From a bacterium (GTDB lineage: Bacteria > UBA9089 > UBA9088 > JAGUXG01): DNA of 10,514 nucleotides. The position numbers and the translations under genes are program-made. This document shows, piece by piece, positions 1 through 6,038 of the stretch. Below the pieces are notes generated by a model. The model ran no database searches. It was not told the DNA's origin and saw only the letters and a list, made by a program, of their open reading frames with translations. The stretch covers positions 1-10,514 of the forward strand of contig JASEHO010000050.1 in assembly GCA_030018505.1 (NCBI GenBank), written 5' to 3'. Within the stretch, counting starts at the first letter, position 1; every line of letters begins with the position of its first letter.

Positions 1-275
1 CAAAAAGGTTTGTCCGAACAACAATAGATGAAGAGGAGATAAATATATTTGGACTTGGAAGAAGAGATAAAACCCCTGTTGTAATAGTAGGTGAGGCTGA
101 ATTAAGATTAAACAGTATTGGCAAGCTCAAACAATTGGAGAGAAAGGTTGCCGCAGTAAAGAAAAAAGATAAGAAAGAGATTATAAAAATTCTTATAACC
201 CACTATGCTACCCCAAATATTATCAAAAAGGCAAAAGAGAGAGATATAACGGTTATTCAAAGCTTTGAGTGGTAA
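1..275 (+). CDS. C-terminal fragment of a PD-(D/E)XK-like / coiled-coil protein
   Basis: The reading frame is open from the window edge (first full codon at 3) to a TAA at 273-275, giving 90 residues; the start lies upstream of the window. The fragment reads NIFGLGRRD, then VVIVGEAELRL, a lysine-rich helix, then ILITHYATP and a C-terminal VIQSFEW. From memory this order (a GRRDG-like turn, a VVGEaKlRL strand, an LVTHyARP strand and a terminal VVQSFEW) is typical of a family of uncharacterised proteins with an N-terminal coiled coil and a restriction-endonuclease-like C-terminal fold. The usual acidic-x-Lys position reads E-A-E here, so nuclease activity is doubtful. The gene converges on aspS, with 148 bases between the two stop codons. 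The family assignment is moderately secure; no function is established. Confidence 0.55.
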   Translation, partial: KRFVRTTIDEEEINIFGLGRRDKTPVVIVGEAELRLNSIGKLKQLERKVAAVKKKDKKEIIKILITHYATPNIIKKAKERDITVIQSFEW

Positions 276-423
276 TCCTCCTGTCTAAAGAACCATATCT
301 TCCTTTACCCTTTTTATTACACGGCGTAAGATAAGATAAGATAAGAGATGTTTTTAGCCGTCGGGACAAAAGTAGCCACACCCATTTGTAAATAGTTACT
401 TATTTTTTAACTGTTTTGAACGG
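276..423. other. Convergent intergenic region, repeat-like, no gene
   Basis: This 148-base gap lies between the stop of the plus-strand fragment and the stop of aspS on the minus strand. It contains a TAAGA pentanucleotide repeat (327-346), the 11-mer TAAATAGTTAC at 389-399, which recurs exactly at 10503-10513, and the motif TGAACGGTTAC at 417-427, which recurs inverted at 10406-10416. I see no reading frame with a ribosome binding site. No convincing intrinsic terminator is present for either gene: a 7-bp stem at 409-415/419-425 exists but lacks a U-tract on the correct side. Confidence 0.6.
327..346. repeat. Tandem pentanucleotide repeat (TAAGA)x4
   Basis: Four uninterrupted copies of TAAGA sit in the convergent intergenic region. 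A related purine-rich run (GATAAGGAGATAAGAGA, around 10447-10463) lies in the other repeat-like tail after hflX. No coding or regulatory role can be assigned. Confidence 0.7.
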
Positions 424-427
424 TTAC
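417..427 (-). repeat. Copy of the GTAACCGTTCA end motif, supplying the aspS stop codon
   Basis: Read on the minus strand this is GTAACCGTTCA, and its TAA is the aspS stop codon (424-426). The identical 11-mer occurs on the plus strand at 10406-10416, inside the last codons of hflX. With the preceding bases, the two sites agree as AAAG(G)TAACCGTTCA. In both cases the motif is read in the same direction as the gene it terminates. Confidence 0.55.
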
Positions 428-2163
428 TTTGATAAGATTCTTATGCCAAGCTCCAATAGTTGTTCGGCAGATACAGGAAAGGGCGCAGAGGTTAAAGGGC
501 AGGTGCCTGTTTGGGTCTTTGGGAAGGCAATTACATCTCTAATAGAGCTTGCCCCAGCCATCATCATTATCAGCCTGTCCAGGCCAAGGGCTATGCCTCC
601 GTGTGGCGGGGCACCATAAGAGAAGGCAGTCAGCAGAAAGTCAAACTCCTTTTTTGCCTCCTCTTGAATTTTCAGACTATTAAAGACTATCTCTTGCAAC
701 TCTTTTCTGTGAATTCTGATAGACCCGCCTCCAATCTCTGAGCCATTCAAGACTAAGTCATAAGCCCTTGCCTTTGCTTTCTCTGGAGAGATAGACATAA
801 TCTGCCAGTCTGTTTCCTTAGGGGAGGTGAAAGGGTGATGAGAGGGTTTATAGGCTTTTTCCTCTTCACTATACTCCATCAAGGGTGGGTCTATTATCCA
901 GCAGAAGGAAAAACTCTCTTTAATCAAACCAAGTTTTTCTCCAAGGTGTAGCCTGAGCTCAGAGAGTGCTTGCTGGACAACCTTCTTTTTATCAGCTACA
1001 ACAAGAATTATATCCCCGATACTTACAGAAAATTCACTCCTCAATCTCTTAAGCTCATCTTCCTTCAGAAACTTTGCTAAGGGAGATGAAAGGCTTTCTC
1101 CCTCTACCTTAAACCAGGCAAGGCCTCCAGCACCCTTATTTTTTACAAATTCAAGCAACTCATCCGATTCTTTTCTTGACCAGGCCAGACCCTGGCATTT
1201 TAATCCCCTAATTGTTGGTGCGGTCTGGAATATCTTTATATCTGTCTCAGACAGGTATGACAAGTCTCTTATCTCCATATCAAACCGTAAGTCTGGCTTG
1301 TCTGTGCCAAACCTGAGCAGTGCGTCGTCATAAGGTATTCTTATAAATGGGATTGGAATATCTATTCCCAAAACATCAAGAAATAGCGACCTTACAAACC
1401 CCTCCATCAAAGAATATATATCCTCCTCCTCAATGAAGGAGGCCTCTATGTCTAACTGGGTGAACTCAGGCTGTCTGTCTGCCCTCAGGTCTTCATCACG
1501 AAAGCATCTGGCTACTTGAAAGTATCTTTCAAACCCTGCTACCATTAAGATTTGCTTGAAGAGCTGAGGGGATTGGGGAAGGGCATAGAACTTGCCAGGA
1601 ATAAGCCTGCTTGGAACAAGAAAGTCCCTGGCACCCTCAGGTGTGCTTCTTATCAACTGCGGTGTCTCTATCTCCAAGAAGCCTTTTTCATCAAGGAACC
1701 TCCTGGCTCTCTGCATTACCCTGTGCCTCAAGACAAGCCTCTCCCTGCACCTCTGCCTTCTCAGGTCTAAGTATCTGTATTTTAGCCTAAGATCCTCTGC
1801 TGGCTCTTTATCCTCTGCTATTTCAAATGGAGGGACAAGGGATGGGTTAAGAATCTCAAGGTTATCGACTATTACCTCAATCTCGCCTGTTGGTAAGTGT
1901 GGATTCACTGCCTCCTTTGGTCTCATTCTCACTATCCCTTCTACCTTAACCACCCACTCAGAGCGCAAAGAATGAGCCTTTGTATGGGACTCGTAATTTG
2001 CCTCAGGATTAAAAACAGCCTGGGCTATCCCGGAGCTATCCCTTAAATCAATAAAGATAAGCCCTCCATGGTCGCGCCTCTTATGTACCCAACCAGACAG
2101 GGTTACCTCTTTATCAACATCAGTTGTTCTTAAACTTCCGCATCCATTGCTTCTAAAAGTCAT
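424..2163 (-). CDS. aspS: Aspartyl-tRNA synthetase (bacterial type, probably non-discriminating)
   Basis: This is a class II synthetase that charges tRNA with aspartate in the cytoplasm (EC 6.1.1.12, or 6.1.1.23 if non-discriminating). At 579 residues it has the usual bacterial length. An N-terminal OB-fold (about 1-105) contains GWVHKRRDHGG. The catalytic core carries STPEGARDFLVPSR (173-186), YALPQSPQLFKQ, motif 2 FRDEDLRADRQPEFTQLD (221-238) and motif 3 with GLDR (527-530). The bacterial GAD insertion (about 285-415) is present, followed by HHPFTSP and GSEIGGGSIRIH. His32 in RRDHGG is the residue type seen in non-discriminating bacterial AspRS, where discriminating enzymes have Leu. The start was chosen at 2163 because AAGGAGA lies 7 bases upstream; the frame stays open to an ATG at 2274, but those extra 37 residues are not AspRS-like and come from a palindromic repeat. 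It lies downstream of the methyltransferase/ATP-grasp gene on the same strand. Confidence 0.97.
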   Translation of the reverse strand: MTFRSNGCGSLRTTDVDKEVTLSGWVHKRRDHGGLIFIDLRDSSGIAQAVFNPEANYESHTKAHSLRSEWVVKVEGIVRMRPKEAVNPHLPTGEIEVIVDNLEILNPSLVPPFEIAEDKEPAEDLRLKYRYLDLRRQRCRERLVLRHRVMQRARRFLDEKGFLEIETPQLIRSTPEGARDFLVPSRLIPGKFYALPQSPQLFKQILMVAGFERYFQVARCFRDEDLRADRQPEFTQLDIEASFIEEEDIYSLMEGFVRSLFLDVLGIDIPIPFIRIPYDDALLRFGTDKPDLRFDMEIRDLSYLSETDIKIFQTAPTIRGLKCQGLAWSRKESDELLEFVKNKGAGGLAWFKVEGESLSSPLAKFLKEDELKRLRSEFSVSIGDIILVVADKKKVVQQALSELRLHLGEKLGLIKESFSFCWIIDPPLMEYSEEEKAYKPSHHPFTSPKETDWQIMSISPEKAKARAYDLVLNGSEIGGGSIRIHRKELQEIVFNSLKIQEEAKKEFDFLLTAFSYGAPPHGGIALGLDRLIMMMAGASSIRDVIAFPKTQTGTCPLTSAPFPVSAEQLLELGIRILSK

Positions 2164-2170
2164 TCTATAG

Positions 2171-2177
2171 TCTCCTT
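2171..2177 (-). promoter_or_regulatory. Ribosome binding site that decides the aspS start
   Basis: AAGGAGA on the minus strand lies 7 bases before the ATG at 2163. The longer in-frame ATG at 2274 has no comparable site and sits within a palindromic repeat, so 2163 is the better start. Confidence 0.8.
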
Positions 2178-2199
2178 CTCTTCTATCTCTATTTGCTTC

Positions 2200-2379
2200 G
2201 TAACGCTTTAGCCACCTGAAGTAAAGATTAGCCAGAGGGCACAGAAAATCACTAGCAAATTGCAAATTTAGCATTTAGCATTTTAATTTGAAATGCTAAT
2301 TTTGCAATGATAAATTTGCAATGAAATTCTCTGTGAACTCAAGTATCAGTGTTTTTACTTCAGTTAGGTAAACAGTTAC
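2200..2379. repeat. 180-base imperfect palindrome, MITE/REP-like element
   Basis: Four pairs of inverted segments share nearly the same centre (about 2287-2290). The ends are GTAAC (2200-2204) and GTTAC (2375-2379), extending into CTGAAGTAAA (2216-2225) paired perfectly with TTTACTTCAG (2354-2363). CACAGAAAAT (2240-2249) pairs 9 of 10 with 2326-2335. ATTGCAAATTTA (2259-2270) pairs perfectly with 2311-2322. TTAGCATTT (2275-2283) pairs perfectly with AAATGCTAA (2291-2299) around a 7-base loop. The outermost 26 bases of the two arms agree at about 21 positions. It lies between the fusion gene and aspS and contains no gene of its own. It could be a non-autonomous mobile palindrome or a transcribed hairpin between two co-oriented genes. 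Confidence 0.65.
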
Positions 2380-2406
2380 TTTGCTTCTTTGTTCTCTTCA
2401 TATTAT

Positions 2407-4347
2407 TTATCTTCTTGTCCTCTTCTCTGCGGCCCGCAAGATAAACTCCAGCATCTTAGTATAGGTCAAGCCAGAGATCCTGGCCATTTTTGCTAAATGT
2501 CCATCCCAGCACCAGCCTGGATTTGGGTTCACCTCAAGGAGCTTTGGGTTTCCTTCTGTATCCATTCTCCAGTCAAACCTAACATAATCCCTGCACTCAA
2601 GCCTCTCAAAGAGCTTCAGGCAACATTCAACAATAAACTTTTCTGCCTCCTCTGGTAGCTCTGCAGGAATAGACCCGATCTCCCAATAGGGTGAGTCAGG
2701 GAGCCACTTTGCCTCATAGCCACAAATCCTTGGAAGCCCTTCAGGAAGCAAGGAATAATCCTCCTCAATGATTGGCAAAACAGTATAGGATTCAGGAGGA
2801 TTGCCAATGATGCCTACACTCAAGTCCTTTCCTCCCAGAAATTCCTCAACTAAGATGGGCTTATCATAGCCAAACTTCTCCCTAATCTCTGAGATGGCAT
2901 TCATTAACTCCTCAATGGAATAAGAGACGCTCCTTTGGGTAATGCCAAAGCTGGAATCCCCAAAATTAGGCTTGACTATTACTGGAAAACTGAAGTCAAG
3001 CTCAAAGATTGTATCCTCAGGCTTGACAAAGAATGCCTCAGGTGCCGGGATACCCATCTCTCTGGCGATACCACGAACCAATGACTTATCATAGCAGTAA
3101 GCTAAACATTGTGGCGCGGCCCCTGTATAGGGAATTTCCAGTGCTTCTAAGAGCGCCGGGATATGAAGCTCTCTCCTCGGGTCATTAAAATAACCCTCAT
3201 CACAGAGGTTGAGGATAAGATCTACCTTCTGCCTCTCTTTAAGCCTGACAAGGTCTTGAATCAAAGCGTTATGATTGTTAAGATAGACAAATTGATAATT
3301 TCCCTGTTGCTCTAATTCTCGTAAGGCACCCTTTAGTTGGTCAATCGTATAAAAGTCATCATCATCAAAGACACACAAAGGCTTCAGAGTGTCCGGCTTC
3401 TGCGGGTCTCCCATAATCACCGCAATATTACCCTTAGCCACCCTTTTCTTGACCACTGTCCATTCCTTTCTAATGTTTGCCGTAACAATGATTCTTTTCT
3501 CCATCATCCCCAGGTCCTGATTCCTTTTGGATTCAGAGGAGATTGTGCCATGAATGACAGTATCAGAAAATCTACCTGTCTTTAGAAGCTCCTGGATGCT
3601 CTCATTCGTATAGAGCCTTTCAGCATAGAACTGGTCTGTAATTACACCCTTTTCTATATTAGTGACAACCTCCCTTGTAGTCAGACGCTGTTTATCTAAG
3701 GATAGGGAACGCTCTCGACAGACAAAATGCTTTTTGTCTATCCATTCCCATGATCTTGGTTGAAAATTGCCTCGTAGGTAGTCTCCATCTGAAATCTCTA
3801 TCAAAAGATTGCCCCATGGTTTGAGAACTCTAAAAACCTCCTGAAGAACCCGCAGGTCGTCTTGAACTGTCTCAAAATAACCAAAGCTATTCCCAAGAAT
3901 TAAAACTGCATCAAAGGTGTCAGGTGAGTAAGGAAGCTTTCTGGCATCCCCTTCTTTGAATTTTACGGCCAATCCTTCCTTTTTAGCAGACTCTTTTGCC
4001 TTTTGGATAAGATAGTGGCTGCGGTCAAACCCTTCAATAGACCTAAATCCCCTTCTGGCAAGCTCCAGGGAGTGCCTACCCTGACCACAACATAGGTCTA
4101 AAATCCTGTGTTCTGTCAAGAGCTTGGCCACCTTTGTAAAAAGGTCTATCTCCTGGCGGGTTATATTTGAATCATCAACTACATCTGCATCTGTCTTTAG
4201 GTAGGTAGAATTGAAGATGCCTCGCCACCAATCTGGTCGGACATACTGTTCTAAGTCTTGGACAGGCCCTAATACCCCTTTTTGTTCCTTCCCATTCTTT
4301 TTAACCTGCGGAGGTTTATCCTCCACTGCAATTGGTTTTTTTTCCAT
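2407..4347 (-). CDS. Fusion protein: SAM-dependent methyltransferase + D-Ala-D-Ala ligase-like ATP-grasp enzyme
   Basis: The 646-residue product joins two enzymes. Residues about 38-295 are a class I methyltransferase: DWWRGIF...YL near the start, the SAM-binding loop LDLCCGQGRH (83-92), GDARKLP (133-139), NSFGYF (153-158) and SWEWID (199-204). Residues about 305-640 are an ATP-grasp ligase of the D-Ala-D-Ala ligase type: NLCDEGY (380-386), YTGA (407-410), the conserved strand VIVKPN (456-461) followed by the loop GDSSFGIT (463-470), VEEFLGGKDLSVGIIGNP (500-517), RFDWR (590-594) and EVNPNPGWCWDG (605-616). ATP-grasp enzymes of this kind join a carboxylate to an amine through an acyl phosphate; the substrates here are unknown. 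It probably does not replace the cell-wall Ddl, because its signatures (EVNPNPGWCWDG rather than the Ddl-type EiNtlPG) differ. I recall a similar methyltransferase/ATP-grasp pairing in planctomycete-like genomes, without known function. The start is supported by AGGAGGGG immediately upstream. Confidence 0.9.
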   Translation of the reverse strand: MEKKPIAVEDKPPQVKKNGKEQKGVLGPVQDLEQYVRPDWWRGIFNSTYLKTDADVVDDSNITRQEIDLFTKVAKLLTEHRILDLCCGQGRHSLELARRGFRSIEGFDRSHYLIQKAKESAKKEGLAVKFKEGDARKLPYSPDTFDAVLILGNSFGYFETVQDDLRVLQEVFRVLKPWGNLLIEISDGDYLRGNFQPRSWEWIDKKHFVCRERSLSLDKQRLTTREVVTNIEKGVITDQFYAERLYTNESIQELLKTGRFSDTVIHGTISSESKRNQDLGMMEKRIIVTANIRKEWTVVKKRVAKGNIAVIMGDPQKPDTLKPLCVFDDDDFYTIDQLKGALRELEQQGNYQFVYLNNHNALIQDLVRLKERQKVDLILNLCDEGYFNDPRRELHIPALLEALEIPYTGAAPQCLAYCYDKSLVRGIAREMGIPAPEAFFVKPEDTIFELDFSFPVIVKPNFGDSSFGITQRSVSYSIEELMNAISEIREKFGYDKPILVEEFLGGKDLSVGIIGNPPESYTVLPIIEEDYSLLPEGLPRICGYEAKWLPDSPYWEIGSIPAELPEEAEKFIVECCLKLFERLECRDYVRFDWRMDTEGNPKLLEVNPNPGWCWDGHLAKMARISGLTYTKMLEFILRAAEKRTRR

Positions 4348-4350
4348 TTA

Positions 4351-4358
4351 CCCCTCCT
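4351..4358 (-). promoter_or_regulatory. Strong Shine-Dalgarno of the fusion gene
   Basis: On the minus strand, AGGAGGGG is followed by TAA and then the ATG at 4347. The core AGGAGG is 5 bases from the start codon. The start is followed by a run of eight A residues (plus-strand T-run 4336-4343). Confidence 0.75.
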
Positions 4359-4378
4359 ATTTTATAAGTGAATAGTGT

Positions 4379-4407
4379 ATTGTATTAAAGCAAGAAGCAG
4401 AAGTCAA
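4379..4407 (-). promoter_or_regulatory. Predicted sigma-70 promoter of the fusion gene
   Basis: Read on the minus strand: TTGACT (4407-4402), a 17-base spacer, then TACAAT (4384-4379). Each box matches the consensus at 5 of 6 positions. Transcription would start near 4372, giving a leader of about 25 bases that contains the Shine-Dalgarno site. Confidence 0.6.
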
Positions 4408-4587
4408 AGATTATTTTTTCCTTGAGATTATAATAAAAAAATGTTATAGGTTGTTATGGGGAAATATCTATCATTATAACGCTTTTAATACTTTGAAATT
4501 TTTCTCCAATTCTTTCTTTTTCTCTCTCTTTCCTTAACACTTTTTTCAACTGAAACTAAAGGGGTTACATCTTATTAAACTTTACAC

Positions 4588-4615
4588 TTGTCAAATTAAG
4601 CCACTGTAATATTAT
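4588..4615 (+). promoter_or_regulatory. Predicted sigma-70 promoter of etfB
   Basis: TTGTCA (4588-4593), a 16-base spacer and TATTAT (4610-4615); each box matches at 5 of 6 positions. The alternative box TATACT (4613-4618) would give a 19-base spacer. The expected leader to the ATG at 4670 is about 48 bases. Confidence 0.5.
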
Positions 4616-4669
4616 ACTATTAACAAATTGGAATAATAAAAGGAAGATTAGCTACAAAGGAAGTACAAA

Positions 4670-5458
4670 ATGAGAATTATTGTCTGTATAAAACAGGTTC
4701 CAGAGACAGGGAATGTCAAGATAGACCCAAAGACAAATACCTTAATAAGGGAAGGGGTATCTTCCATCATCAACCCCTTTGACCAAAACGCTATTGAGGC
4801 AGGTGTTCAGCTAAAAGAAAAGTATGGTGGAGAGGTAATTGTAATTACAATGGGTCCTTCTCAGGCAGAAGAAGTTTTAAGAGAGGCTATATCCCTTGGC
4901 GCAGACAAAGGCTATCTTATCACAGACAGGCTCTTTGCTGGTTCAGACACATTGGCTACAGCCTATATATTAAGCAGGGCTGTAAAGAAGATTGGGGATT
5001 TTGACCTCATCATTTGCGGAAAGCAGGCTATAGATGGAGATACAGCTCAAACAGGACCAGAAATAGCTGAGATGCTTGGTATTCCTCATATTTCATATAT
5101 TTGTGCACCATTAGAGATAGATGAAAGAAAGATAGTGGTAAAAAGGGAGTTGGAAGATGGCATAGAGAGGCTTGAGGCAAGACTTCCTGCGCTTATCACT
5201 GTCACAAAAGAGGCAAATCAGCCAAGGATGCCATCTCTAAAGAGAAAAATGGCGGCAAAAAAAACAGGGATTCCAAAGCTCTCTGCCTCGGAGATTGATG
5301 CTGAACCAAATCTCTGTGGGCTCGCTGGCTCTGCTACTCAGGTAATCCAAATATTTGCTCCCTCTAAAAGAGAGGGCAGAACTATTCTCTCTGGCACACC
5401 TCCTGAAATGGTCAAAAATCTTGTCTCTTCTCTCAGAGAGATTAAGCTGTTACCGTAA
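4670..5458 (+). CDS. etfB: Electron transfer flavoprotein beta subunit
   Basis: EtfB pairs with EtfA to form the FAD-binding ETF heterodimer, which carries electrons between dehydrogenases and, in some anaerobes, takes part in flavin-based electron bifurcation. The 262-residue product has the full family length. Hallmarks are VCIKQVPET near the N-terminus, LITDRLFAGSDTLATA (83-98), the nucleotide-binding loop GKQAIDGDTAQTGPE (117-131) and the EtfB signature region ending in LPALITVTKEANQPRMPSL (172-190). The GDTAQ form of the loop is the one usual in anaerobe ETFs; whether this one bifurcates cannot be decided here. AAAGGAAG lies 6 bases before the ATG. Unusually, etfA does not follow: hpt begins 73 bases downstream, and no etfA is visible in the window, so the partner must be encoded elsewhere. 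Confidence 0.95.
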   Translation: MRIIVCIKQVPETGNVKIDPKTNTLIREGVSSIINPFDQNAIEAGVQLKEKYGGEVIVITMGPSQAEEVLREAISLGADKGYLITDRLFAGSDTLATAYILSRAVKKIGDFDLIICGKQAIDGDTAQTGPEIAEMLGIPHISYICAPLEIDERKIVVKRELEDGIERLEARLPALITVTKEANQPRMPSLKRKMAAKKTGIPKLSASEIDAEPNLCGLAGSATQVIQIFAPSKREGRTILSGTPPEMVKNLVSSLREIKLLP

Positions 5459-5501
5459 TATATACCTAAATAAATTGAGTTTGCAATAAAAGATAGATAA
5501 A

Positions 5502-5513
5502 TGTTAGCTAACA
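5502..5513. promoter_or_regulatory. Perfect 12-base palindrome upstream of hpt, possible operator
   Basis: TGTTAGCTAACA is its own reverse complement and is centred about 24 bases before the hpt ATG. The core 7-mer TTAGCTA also occurs at 4648-4654, just before the etfB Shine-Dalgarno. It may be a regulator-binding site, but short AT-rich palindromes can occur by chance. Confidence 0.3.
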
Positions 5514-5531
5514 ATTAAGCATAATTTCAGT

Positions 5532-6038
5532 ATGAAACCAATTCCATTACTTACAGAAAGCCAGATTAAAGAGAAGATACAAGAGTTGGCAGGAATAATC
5601 TCTTCTGACTATCCAGACGGTCTAATAGCCATAGGTGTGTTGAAAGGGGCTTTTATCTTTATGTCTGACCTTGTCCGAGCCTTGCAGGTTCCCTGTAATT
5701 GCGACTTTGTGAAGGTTGCCAGCTACAAAGGAAAGGAGAGTAGTGGTAAGATAAGTTTAGAGCTTTGCCCATCTCTTTCTATCTTCAAGAAAAAAGTCCT
5801 TTTGGTGGAGGATATTGTTGATACAGGCTTGACTTTATCATGGCTTAAAGGTTATTTTTCGCAAAAAGGCGCAGAGGTAAAGGTGTGCTGTCTTTTAGAT
5901 AAGCCTTCGAAGAGAAAGGTTGATCTATCTCTTGATTATACAGGGTTTGTGGTCGAAGACCACTTTGTTGTTGGCTATGGCTTAGACTGCGACGAAGAAT
6001 ATAGGTCTTTGCCATACATAGGTTATCTTAAGGAATGA
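5532..6038 (+). CDS. hpt: Hypoxanthine phosphoribosyltransferase
   Basis: This purine-salvage enzyme transfers the phosphoribosyl group of PRPP to hypoxanthine or guanine, giving IMP or GMP (EC 2.4.2.8), in the cytoplasm. At 168 residues it has the normal bacterial length. Visible hallmarks are the PPi-binding loop LKGAFIFM (37-44), the flexible-loop SY pair (64-65), the PRPP motif VLLVEDIVDTGLTL (89-102) with E93, D94 and D97, LLDKPSKRK, and the C-terminal FVVGYGLDCDEEYRSLPYIG purine-site segment. No Shine-Dalgarno sequence precedes the ATG; a CATAAT box ends 6 bases before it, so a leaderless start is possible, though no -35 box is evident. Its stop overlaps the next start as ATGA (6035-6038), indicating translational coupling with the outer-membrane protein gene. 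Confidence 0.95.
   Translation: MKPIPLLTESQIKEKIQELAGIISSDYPDGLIAIGVLKGAFIFMSDLVRALQVPCNCDFVKVASYKGKESSGKISLELCPSLSIFKKKVLLVEDIVDTGLTLSWLKGYFSQKGAEVKVCCLLDKPSKRKVDLSLDYTGFVVEDHFVVGYGLDCDEEYRSLPYIGYLKE

Larger units (their letters stand above)
4348..4669. other. Divergent AT-rich intergenic region with promoters both ways
   Basis: This 322-base gap separates the leftward fusion gene from rightward etfB. It holds a minus-strand promoter (4379-4407), a plus-strand promoter (4588-4615), a pyrimidine-rich run (about 4499-4547) and ribosome binding sites at both edges. The middle (about 4410-4560) shows no reading frame, no RNA gene and no strong hairpin that I can recognise; a 6-bp inverted repeat GTTATA/TATAAC (4443-4448/4475-4480) is too short to weigh. 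Confidence 0.6.

Noticed and set aside
409..425. Hairpin AACTGTT/AACGGTT as a terminator between the convergent genes
   Set aside because: The stem is 7 bp with one G-U pair and a 3-base loop, and no U-tract follows on either strand; it is better explained by the repeat motif.
1592..1975. 127-codon open frame on the plus strand inside aspS
   Set aside because: It is antisense to the conserved AspRS core, with no supporting start signal.
2164..2274. N-terminal 37-residue extension of aspS to ATG 2274
   Set aside because: It is not AspRS-like, lies in the palindromic element, lacks a good ribosome binding site, and ATG 2163 has AAGGAGA at ideal spacing.
4443..4480. GTTATA/TATAAC inverted repeat in the divergent intergenic region
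   Set aside because: Six bases of AT-rich complementarity 26 bases apart is expected by chance.
5446..5458. TGTTACCGTAA at the etfB stop as another copy of the GTAAC end motif
   Set aside because: Similarity covers only GGTAAC in the opposite orientation to the other gene-end copies; chance is likely.
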